A DNA stretch of 8,036 bases, from assembly GCA_001802655.1 (NCBI GenBank), contig MGZO01000101.1, positions 1 to 8,036 on the forward strand, read 5' to 3'. This document shows, one piece after another, positions 1 through 5,549 of this stretch; positions within the stretch are counted from its first letter, which is position 1, and the number at the start of each line of letters is the position of its first letter. The notes under the pieces are model-generated. The model made no database searches. It worked only from the letters and a program-made list of their open reading frames with translations, and was not told the DNA's origin. The position numbers and the translations under genes are program-made. Source of the DNA: Hydrogenophilales bacterium RIFOXYD1_FULL_62_11 (GTDB lineage Bacteria; Pseudomonadota; Gammaproteobacteria; Burkholderiales; Thiobacillaceae).

Positions 1-1575
1 GTATGGCAACAACTGTGCGAACGGATGCAGGTTCGCGCCCTGTTCCGGCGCGACCCACCGGGTGTGCTCACCAATGCGATCAGTTCGCTCGCGCACCGTA
101 TCGCTGCAGGCGGGCTCGACCCCGAGCTGCTGCGGATCGATCCCGTTCTGGAAGAGTACGACTCGCCGTTTCTCGCCCTGCATCATGAAGTGGATAGCTG
201 GCTGCGCGACCAGGTCGACGACACCCGGCAGATCGATGTTCTGTTGGAGCAATGCGAAGCGGCACTCGAGCGCGTGAACCGCCGCAAAAACGAAGTGGGC
301 ACCAGCATCGAACTCACCTTGCAGTCGAACCGCCTGATGCAGCAGATGCGGCGCATGCGCACGCTGATTCGCTTGATCGACGATTCGACCAACCCGCACC
401 CGGACGCTGAACCGGTGGCTGAATCCCCCTACGCGCCACTGGTCAGACTGTTCATCGAACTGATCGAAGCCAGCGCTGAGCGCTATCGCATCAGCAGCCT
501 GATCCGCGACACCGGCGGCCGCCTCGCCCGCCAGATCAGCCTGTTTGCCAGCCAGACCGGCGAGCATTACGTGGCCGACAGCCGTGCGGCCCTCAACAAA
601 CTGTTCTGGTCGGCCAGCGGCGCGGGCGTCATCGTCGCCGCCATGGCCTTGTTGAAATCGCGCCTGGTCGACCTGCACCTGGCGCCGCTGCAGGAGGCCT
701 TGCTGGTCAGCCTCAATTACGCGCTGGGGTTCGTGCTGATTTACCTGCTGCACCTGACCATTGCCACCAAGCAACCCGCCATGACTGCAAGCCTGTTCGC
801 CCATACCCTGGCCGAAGTGCGCAGCCATCAGGCGCAGCAAAAACTGATCGCCGAATTTGCCGACAAAGTGTGGCGCTCACAGGCTGCGGCCATTTTCGGC
901 AACATGCTGTTTGCCTTCGCCACCGCAGCCCTGATCGCGCTGGCACTGGCGACGGCAGGCCACGCCACGTTCAGCACGGACAAGGCCGCCGAACTGCTGG
1001 CCGAGATCAATCCCGTCGGCAGCGCCGCGCTGTTTTACGCAGCCGTTGCCGGCATCGGTCTGTTCCTTGCCGGCATCGTCAGCGGTTACTACGACAACAA
1101 AACGATTTACCAGCGCATCCCCGAGCGGCTGGCAAATTTGACACTGCCGCCGCGCCTGCTCGGCGCGCGTGCCTGGCAGCGCATCGTCGATTACCTGCGG
1201 GAACATCTCGGCGGCATCATGGGCAACCTTTTCTTTGGCTTTTATCTCGGCCTGACCAGCGCATTTGGCCACCTCTCGGGCTTGCCGCTCGACATCCGCC
1301 ATATCGCCTTTTCCGCCGCCAACCTCGGCTACGCCTTACAGGCGTACGACTGGCATCTGCCGTTGTCCGTCGTCCTGGTTTCCATTGCGGGGGTGTTCCT
1401 GATCGGCATGGTCAACCTCCTGGTCAGTTTTTCGCTGGCATTTTATCTGGCGCTGCGCGCCACCCGCACCTCGGCGCAGGGCTCCGGAAAACTGCTGTGG
1501 CGTGGCCTCTCTGCCATCCTCAAGGCGCCCTTTCACTGGACTCGCGCGCAAGCAAAAAGCAAGGATTCCCCATGA
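1..1575 (+). CDS. Multi-pass membrane protein of the 'site-specific recombinase' family (PF10136-like), 5'-truncated
   Basis: The frame is open from the first base, so the gene starts upstream of the window; 524 residues are visible. Family members are usually about 650-700 residues, so roughly the first quarter is missing. The ATG at 25 is internal. The visible N-terminal 190 residues are soluble, charged and mostly helical. The rest has about six hydrophobic segments, near visible residues 200-218, 231-254, 297-320, 338-362, 407-427 and 455-484, ending in a basic tail. Conserved-looking stretches include GYYDN (362-366) followed by RIPERL, and HLGGIMGNLFFGFYLG before the fifth segment. I recognise the family by overall resemblance. 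The database name derives from a neisserial protein, but I see neither a tyrosine-recombinase R..HxxR..Y set nor a serine-recombinase catalytic region, so recombinase activity is unsupported. Its TGA overlaps the ATG of the HIT gene (ATGA), suggesting coupled translation. Real function unknown. Confidence 0.8.
   Translation, partial: VWQQLCERMQVRALFRRDPPGVLTNAISSLAHRIAAGGLDPELLRIDPVLEEYDSPFLALHHEVDSWLRDQVDDTRQIDVLLEQCEAALERVNRRKNEVGTSIELTLQSNRLMQQMRRMRTLIRLIDDSTNPHPDAEPVAESPYAPLVRLFIELIEASAERYRISSLIRDTGGRLARQISLFASQTGEHYVADSRAALNKLFWSASGAGVIVAAMALLKSRLVDLHLAPLQEALLVSLNYALGFVLIYLLHLTIATKQPAMTASLFAHTLAEVRSHQAQQKLIAEFADKVWRSQAAAIFGNMLFAFATAALIALALATAGHATFSTDKAAELLAEINPVGSAALFYAAVAGIGLFLAGIVSGYYDNKTIYQRIPERLANLTLPPRLLGARAWQRIVDYLREHLGGIMGNLFFGFYLGLTSAFGHLSGLPLDIRHIAFSAANLGYALQAYDWHLPLSVVLVSIAGVFLIGMVNLLVSFSLAFYLALRATRTSAQGSGKLLWRGLSAILKAPFHWTRAQAKSKDSP
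1561..1565 (+). promoter_or_regulatory. Ribosome binding site of the HIT gene, inside the upstream gene
   Basis: AAGGA lies 6 nt before the ATG at 1572. It fixes the start of the HIT gene, although that reading frame stays open for a further 234 codons upstream. The site is embedded in the last codons of the membrane-protein gene, consistent with translational coupling. Confidence 0.75.
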
Positions 1576-2039
1576 ATAAACCCGATTGCCCGCTCTGCCT
1601 GGCCGACGGCGGCGCCGTCTTGTGGCGCGACGCCGCCTGCCGCGTCGTCCTCGCTGACGAGCCGGACTACCCCGGTTTTCTGCGCGTGATTCTGAATACC
1701 CACGTCAAGGAAATGACCGACCTGCCGCCGATCGAACAAGCAGCGGTGATGCGGGTGGTGTTTGCAGCCGAAGCGGCGCTGCGCGAGGTGATGCAGCCCG
1801 ACAAGATCAATCTCGCCTCGCTCGGCAATGTGGTGCCGCATCTGCACTGGCACGTGATTCCGCGTTTTGCCGACGATCCGCATTTTCCCAACCCGGTGTG
1901 GGGGCAGAAATCCGCTCACGGCAAACGCCACGCCGTGCCTCAGGCCGAAGCGTTGCGCGCGCAGCTGGCGCAGTCGCTTACCCGGCGGCTTGCTCCAGCG
2001 CCGGAAACGGAATCACCGTCGCAGAAGGCTGCGCAATAA
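1572..2039 (+). CDS. HIT-domain nucleotide-binding protein (histidine triad hydrolase family)
   Basis: This 155-residue protein carries the histidine triad HLHWHVI at residues 90-96, preceded by the usual N80 and G85 region (INLASLGNVVPH). HIT proteins bind nucleotides and hydrolyse or transfer phosphoramidates, dinucleoside polyphosphates or similar substrates through the middle histidine (H92); the precise substrate cannot be read from the sequence. CPLC at residues 6-9 resembles the N-terminal CxxC that binds zinc with downstream histidines in some HIT subfamilies. The protein is small and soluble, with no signal peptide. The ATG is chosen because AAGGA lies 6 nt upstream and the protein begins with a normal HIT N-terminus. 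It overlaps the preceding gene by 4 nt. Its last 20 residues, a proline/charged tail beyond the HIT fold, overlap the 3' end of phoR on the other strand. The family is certain; the cellular role is unknown. Confidence 0.93.
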   Translation: MNKPDCPLCLADGGAVLWRDAACRVVLADEPDYPGFLRVILNTHVKEMTDLPPIEQAAVMRVVFAAEAALREVMQPDKINLASLGNVVPHLHWHVIPRFADDPHFPNPVWGQKSAHGKRHAVPQAEALRAQLAQSLTRRLAPAPETESPSQKAAQ

Positions 2040-3336
2040 TCAGACGCGACTCGGGAAAGACCGCCGCAAAGGTGCTGCCTTTGCCCGGCGTGGAGCGGAT
2101 TTCAAGATGCGCACCGTGACGCGTGAGCACATGCTTGACGATGGCGAGGCCCAATCCGGTGCCGCCGGTTTCCCGCGAACGGCTGCGGTCCACGCGATAA
2201 AACCGCTCGGTGAGGCGCGGAATATGCTCGGCAGCGATGCCTTCGCCGGTATCGACCACGGCAAACACGCCTTCGCCATTGCGCAGCTTCCAGGCAAGGG
2301 TGATGTCGCCGCCCTCGGGGGTGTAGCGCACGGCATTGGAAACGAGATTACCCAGCGCACTGCGGATTTCCTGCAGACTGCCGCGTACATTGGCATCGCA
2401 GGCGATGTCGAGGCCGATACGGTGGCGGCCGCCACTCAGCGATTCGGCTTCGGCCGCCAGCACCCGTGCCAGCTCGGGCACGCTAACCACTTCATCCTTC
2501 AGGTTGTGGTCGGCACTTTCCAGCCGTGACAGCGTGAGCAGATCGTCCAGCAGATGTTGCATGCGCCGGGTATTGTCGAGCATCAGATCAAAATAGCGGC
2601 GCGATTCGCTGGCGGGCAGCGTCGGCGCATCGGCCAGGGTTTCAACGAAGCCGCCTACGACAGTGAGCGGTGTGCGCAATTCGTGCGAGACATTGGCGAT
2701 GAAGTCGCGACGGATGGCGTCGACACGTTCCAGTTCAGTGATGTCGCGCGCAACCAGCAGTTTTTTGCCTTCGCCAAACGGCACCAGCTGCAGCGACAGG
2801 GTGACTTCCCGATTCAGCGGCGATTTGCACACCAGCCGGCGCGAATAGTCAGCCGCATCGAGAAACTCGAGAAAATGCGCCTGCCGCAGCAAATAACGGA
2901 TGAACTGGCCACGGTCGCGTTCGCAATCCAGGCCCATGTATTTACGCGAGGCCGGATTGCACCAGTCGATCTGATCCTTGTCATTGAGGATGACCATGCC
3001 ATCGGGCACGGCCGTGGCGGCATGTTCGAACTGTTCCAGCGCATTGGTGAGCTCACTGCGGCTGTTGCGCTGGCGACGCTGGAGTTTTTCGAGGCGGTAA
3101 AAAATATCGCCCCAGGTGCCCATGGCATTGGGCGGGGTCACTTCATCGGGATTTTCCAGCCAGCGCGACAGGCGGTATTCCTGCCACAGCCGCCGCAGCA
3201 TCACCACGGCCTGAATGCCCGCCAGAAACATCAGCGCGGCAACCGGGCCGGAACCTGCCCACAGCATCAGCGCCACCAGCAACACGCCAGCCAGCACGCT
3301 GAGCGGACGCCACCAGAAACCCATGTCGATCACCAC
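1978..3336 (-). CDS. phoR: Phosphate regulon sensor histidine kinase PhoR
   Basis: This 452-residue inner-membrane kinase phosphorylates PhoB when phosphate is scarce. Two close hydrophobic segments (about residues 11-27 and 31-47) form an N-terminal hairpin with essentially no periplasmic domain, as in PhoR. They are followed by a charged linker, a PAS domain (about 103-200), a HisKA domain with NVSHELRTPLT (phospho-accepting H218), and an HATPase domain. The ATPase domain shows the N box (N330, N334), the G1 box DTGEG (362-366), FYRVDRSR (379-386) and the G2 box GGTGLGLAIVKH (391-402). All catalytic motifs are intact. It lies 20 nt downstream of phoB on the same strand, the standard phoBR order. 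I take the GTG at 3336 as the start because AGGGG lies 6 nt upstream; the ATG at 3324 is an alternative four codons in. The stop lies 62 nt inside the convergent HIT gene, and the overlapping residues 433-452 are a tail beyond the ATPase core. Confidence 0.95.
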   Translation of the reverse strand: MVIDMGFWWRPLSVLAGVLLVALMLWAGSGPVAALMFLAGIQAVVMLRRLWQEYRLSRWLENPDEVTPPNAMGTWGDIFYRLEKLQRRQRNSRSELTNALEQFEHAATAVPDGMVILNDKDQIDWCNPASRKYMGLDCERDRGQFIRYLLRQAHFLEFLDAADYSRRLVCKSPLNREVTLSLQLVPFGEGKKLLVARDITELERVDAIRRDFIANVSHELRTPLTVVGGFVETLADAPTLPASESRRYFDLMLDNTRRMQHLLDDLLTLSRLESADHNLKDEVVSVPELARVLAAEAESLSGGRHRIGLDIACDANVRGSLQEIRSALGNLVSNAVRYTPEGGDITLAWKLRNGEGVFAVVDTGEGIAAEHIPRLTERFYRVDRSRSRETGGTGLGLAIVKHVLTRHGAHLEIRSTPGKGSTFAAVFPESRLIIAQPSATVIPFPALEQAAG

Positions 3337-3342
3337 TTGAAA

Positions 3343-3347
3343 CCCCT
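3343..3347 (-). promoter_or_regulatory. Ribosome binding site deciding the phoR start
   Basis: Reading the minus strand, AGGGG ends 6 nt before GTG at 3336 and 18 nt before the later in-frame ATG at 3324. This favours the GTG start. A second GTG at 3333 would give a spacing of 9 nt and cannot be excluded. Confidence 0.55.
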
Positions 3348-3356
3348 GTGGCCGAA

Positions 3357-4049
3357 TTATCCCACGTCGGCCGAGAAGCGATAGCCCGAGCCGCGCACGG
3401 TCTGGATCAGCTCGGAATGACCAGAAGGCTCGAGCGCCAGACGCAGGCGGCGGATATGAACATCAACCGTGCGCTCTTCGACAAACACGTCGTCGCCCCA
3501 CACCTGGTCGAGCAACTGGGCGCGCGAATAAACCCGCTCGGTGTGCGTCATGAAGAAATGCAGCAGGCGGAATTCGGTCGGCCCCAGATCCAGCGGCTGG
3601 CCTTTGCCAACCACCCGATGACTGGTCGGGTCGAGCCGCAGGCCATTGACTTCCACCGGCTCATCGGTCATTTGCGGCGCGCGACGGCGCAGCACGGCCT
3701 TGATGCGCGACACCAGCTCACGTGGCGAAAAGGGTTTGGTAATGTAGTCGTCGGCACCGGTATCGAGCCCAAGCACTTTGTCGCGCTCTTCGCCGCGCGC
3801 GGTCAGCATGATGATCGGGATGGGTTGGTAGCGTTCGTCCGCACGCAGGCGCTTGCACAAGTCGATGCCCGACATGCCGGGCAGCATCCAGTCGAGCAGG
3901 ATCACGTCCGGCAGGCTGCTTTTGAGAAACTTCAGCGCATTCTCGGCATCCCCGGTCACCGTCACCGAATGGCCGGCTTGCGCAAGATTGAATTTCAGTA
4001 ATTCCTGAATACCCGGTTCGTCTTCAACCAGCAAAATATTGGCAGCCAT
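3357..4049 (-). CDS. phoB: Phosphate regulon response regulator PhoB (OmpR family)
   Basis: This 230-residue transcription factor matches the usual PhoB length (229 in E. coli). The receiver domain (about 1-120) has the acidic pair E9-D10, phospho-acceptor D53 in LLDWMLPG, T83, Y102 and K105 in DYITKPF. The C-terminal winged helix (about 130-228) has the signatures LGPTEFRLL, RTVDVHIRRLR and VRGSGYRF, which bind DNA and contact sigma-70. Phosphorylated PhoB activates phosphate-starvation genes from Pho boxes. The ATG at 4049 has GGAG (4055-4058 on the complement) 5 nt upstream. phoR follows after 20 nt. Three CTGTCAT-like repeats with 11-bp phasing lie just upstream, so positive autoregulation is expected. 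The LLDWMLPG and winged-helix motifs distinguish it from generic OmpR proteins, and the partnership with PhoR supports the name. Confidence 0.97.
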   Translation of the reverse strand: MAANILLVEDEPGIQELLKFNLAQAGHSVTVTGDAENALKFLKSSLPDVILLDWMLPGMSGIDLCKRLRADERYQPIPIIMLTARGEERDKVLGLDTGADDYITKPFSPRELVSRIKAVLRRRAPQMTDEPVEVNGLRLDPTSHRVVGKGQPLDLGPTEFRLLHFFMTHTERVYSRAQLLDQVWGDDVFVEERTVDVHIRRLRLALEPSGHSELIQTVRGSGYRFSADVG

Positions 4050-4079
4050 GCTGACTCCAGCCCTGTTTCAAAGACAGCC

Positions 4080-4085
4080 ATACTA
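4080..4085 (-). promoter_or_regulatory. Candidate -10 element of the phoBR promoter
   Basis: On the minus strand this reads TAGTAT, matching TATAAT at four of six positions. It begins 10 nt after the first two 7-bp Pho repeats (4096-4113), the spacing typical of PhoB-activated promoters in which the Pho box replaces the -35 element. I see no good -35 hexamer. Transcription would begin near 4073, giving a leader of about 20-25 nt. Confidence 0.5.
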
Positions 4086-4113
4086 TGACAGCAATATGAC
4101 TGATTAATGACAA
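4085..4113 (-). promoter_or_regulatory. Pho box: three PhoB direct repeats upstream of phoB
   Basis: Reading toward phoB, the repeats are TTGTCAT (4113-4107), CAGTCAT (4102-4096) and CTGTCAT (4091-4085), each separated by a 4-nt AT-rich spacer (TAAT, ATTG). The repeat period is exactly 11 bp, as in the known PhoB site of paired CTGTCAT half-sites. The third repeat abuts the candidate -10. A degenerate fourth copy, CTGTCTT (4077-4071), is out of phase by 3 nt. The orientation, position and neighbouring phoB gene strongly support an autoregulatory Pho box. Confidence 0.88.
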
Positions 4114-4151
4114 CCCAATCCTTCGCGCCAAACCCGCGTCAGCCCGCGCGC

Positions 4152-4160
4152 TGTTAGAAT
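4152..4160 (+). promoter_or_regulatory. Candidate extended -10 promoter of the ubiEJB operon
   Basis: TGTTAGAAT contains TAGAAT (five of six to TATAAT) with the TGn extension directly upstream, the arrangement of an extended -10 promoter. This would compensate for the absence of a recognisable -35 about 17 nt upstream. Transcription would start near 4167, about 23 nt before the ubiE ATG. Confidence 0.45.
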
Positions 4161-4162
4161 TC

Positions 4163-4183
4163 CGGGCTGATTCGTTGAGCCCG
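4163..4183 (+). other. Short inverted repeat just upstream of ubiE
   Basis: CGGGCT (4163-4168) and AGCCCG (4178-4183) can pair as a perfect 6-bp stem with a 9-nt loop, ending 6 nt before the ubiE ATG. There is no T-run after it, so it is not a terminator. It could affect ribosome access, or be chance in GC-rich DNA. Confidence 0.35.
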
Positions 4184-4189
4184 TCTGCC

Positions 4190-4924
4190 ATGGATAAAAC
4201 CACCCATTTCGGCTACCAGCAGGTGGCCGAGTCCGACAAAGCCGCTAAGGTCGCTGAAGTCTTCCACTCCGTCGCCGCGCAATACGACCTCATGAACGAC
4301 CTGATGTCGGCGGGATTGCACCGCTTGTGGAAGCGCTTTGCCGTGGCGCAGGCCGGGCTGCGGCCGGGGATGAAAGTGCTCGACGTGGCCGGCGGCACCG
4401 CCGACCTCACCCGGCTGTTTCTGAAGGAAGTCGGCACCACCGGCACCGTGCTGCTCACCGACATCAACTTTTCCATGCTGCGCGAAGGCCGCGACCGCAT
4501 GCTCAACGAAGGCAAGACCCCGCCTGCCGTGCAGTGCGACGGTGAGCGCTTGCCCTTCCCTTCCAACTATTTCGACTGCGTGTCGGTGGCGTTCGGCCTC
4601 AGGAACATGACGCACAAGGATCAGGCGCTGGCCGAGATGAACCGTGTGCTGAAACCGGGCGGGCGGCTGCTGGTGCTGGAGTTTTCCAAAGTATGGAAAC
4701 CGCTGGAACCGGCGTATGACCTTTATTCATTCAAGCTGCTGCCGCTGATGGGCAAGCTGGTGGCGCAGGACGCGGGCAGCTACCAGTATCTGGCCGAGTC
4801 GATCCGCATGCATCCGGGGCAGGACGAACTCAAGGCCATGATGGAAACCGCGGGTTTCGCCAAGGTCAGCTATCACAACCTGACGGCGGGTGTCGTCGCG
4901 CTACATAAAGGCTTCAAGGTTTAG
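4190..4924 (+). CDS. ubiE: Ubiquinone/menaquinone biosynthesis C-methyltransferase UbiE
   Basis: This 244-residue class I SAM-dependent methyltransferase carries out C-methylation of the benzoquinol ring in ubiquinone synthesis, and of demethylmenaquinol where menaquinone is made. It starts with the characteristic TTHFGYQ and has VAAQYDLMNDLMS (28-40) and SAM motif I VLDVAGGTADLT (63-74). It also has an acidic residue after the second strand (D91), DGERLPF (117-123), FGLRNMTHK (135-143) and RVLKPGGRLLVLEFSK (152-167), which are UbiE family signatures. Length is normal (E. coli 251). The ATG at 4190 is preferred over the in-frame TTG at 4175 because UbiE proteins begin close to this motif; no strong Shine-Dalgarno sequence is visible. 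Residue 71 is Ala, where I expect Gly (GGTGD) in most homologues. It is first in the ubiE-ubiJ-ubiB cluster and divergent from phoB. Confidence 0.96.
   Translation: MDKTTHFGYQQVAESDKAAKVAEVFHSVAAQYDLMNDLMSAGLHRLWKRFAVAQAGLRPGMKVLDVAGGTADLTRLFLKEVGTTGTVLLTDINFSMLREGRDRMLNEGKTPPAVQCDGERLPFPSNYFDCVSVAFGLRNMTHKDQALAEMNRVLKPGGRLLVLEFSKVWKPLEPAYDLYSFKLLPLMGKLVAQDAGSYQYLAESIRMHPGQDELKAMMETAGFAKVSYHNLTAGVVALHKGFKV
4916..4919 (+). promoter_or_regulatory. Ribosome binding site deciding the ubiJ start
   Basis: AAGG lies 6 nt before GTG at 4926, inside the last codons of ubiE. It supports the GTG start over the farther upstream in-frame ATG at 4890, which would overlap ubiE by 35 nt. Confidence 0.5.
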
Positions 4925-4925
4925 C

Positions 4926-5549
4926 GTGGCGCGTCAAGGCTTGATCGCGCTGGGTTCACTCACCACAAACCTGATCAAGCGCAGCCTCAATCACCTGCTG
5001 CGTCAGACCCCCGGCGCGGCGGAGGCTTTGTTGCGCCACGCCGGGGCAAGCGTACGTTTCGATCTGACGCTGGCACAGGCCGATTTCAGGATTGCCGACG
5101 ACGGCTATTTTTCCGAAGCGCCCTTCGACTGCCCCGACGCCGTCATCCGCCCCACCCCTGCGCTTTTCGCCCGGCTACCGTTTTTTGGCCGCGAGGCCTT
5201 GCGCCACGCGGAATACAGCGGCGACCCCGCGCTGCTCGCCACGCTTGACCGCGTGTTCAAGCAATTGAGCTGGGATATCCAAGCCGACCTCGCGCCGCTG
5301 GTCGGCGACATTGCCGCGCATCGCCTGCATGCGGTCGGCCGTGATGCGCTCGCCGCAATCGCCCACAGCGCGTCCGCGCTCGGGCGCAATGCCAGCGAGT
5401 ATGTGGTCGAGGAGGTGGAAATGATGGCGCGCCGTGTGGATGTCGCGCGCTTTAACCACGCAGTGGACACGCTGGCCGACGACGCCGCGCGGCTGGAAGC
5501 GCGCTTGAACTTGATTGCCGCACGCCTGCAGGAAACCCGCCAGCCATGA
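4926..5549 (+). CDS. ubiJ: Ubiquinone biosynthesis accessory factor UbiJ (SCP2-domain protein)
   Basis: This 207-residue protein sits between ubiE and ubiB, as ubiJ (formerly yigP, 201 residues) does in E. coli. Known UbiJ proteins use an SCP2 lipid-binding domain to hold hydrophobic ubiquinone intermediates, working with UbiK in a soluble Ubi complex. Here the SCP2-like part spans about residues 25-120 and has the family look: a hydrophobic first helix, then strands ending in IRPTPALFARLPFFG and SGDPALLATLDRVFKQLSWD. The C-terminal half is helical, with EYVVEEVEMMARR (158-170) and a likely coiled coil (about 175-202), the region expected to contact UbiK. GTG at 4926 is chosen because AAGG lies 6 nt upstream and the start follows the ubiE stop by one base. 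Its stop overlaps the ubiB ATG by 4 nt. UbiJ sequences diverge widely, so the call rests partly on gene order. Confidence 0.88.
   Translation: MARQGLIALGSLTTNLIKRSLNHLLRQTPGAAEALLRHAGASVRFDLTLAQADFRIADDGYFSEAPFDCPDAVIRPTPALFARLPFFGREALRHAEYSGDPALLATLDRVFKQLSWDIQADLAPLVGDIAAHRLHAVGRDALAAIAHSASALGRNASEYVVEEVEMMARRVDVARFNHAVDTLADDAARLEARLNLIAARLQETRQP

Noticed and set aside
870..1571. In-frame open stretch upstream of the HIT ATG that would make a 389-residue fusion protein
   Set aside because: It overlaps the membrane-protein gene in another frame, its translation is Arg/His-rich and unlike any domain, and the HIT start at 1572 has a good AAGGA site.
1960..2060. Possible bidirectional terminator between the HIT gene and phoR
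   Set aside because: No GC-rich hairpin followed by a T-run is visible on either strand.
1867..3384. Plus-strand open frames (1867-2529 and 2554-3384) opposite phoR
   Set aside because: They mirror the codon pattern of phoR, show no recognisable domain and lack good ribosome sites.
3348..4001. 217-codon plus-strand frame opposite phoB
   Set aside because: Shadow of phoB, which has every catalytic and DNA-binding motif in the other strand.
4063..4077. CTGT...ACAG inverted repeat in the phoB leader
   Set aside because: Only a 4-bp perfect stem with a mismatch beyond it; more simply read as part of a degenerate fourth Pho repeat.
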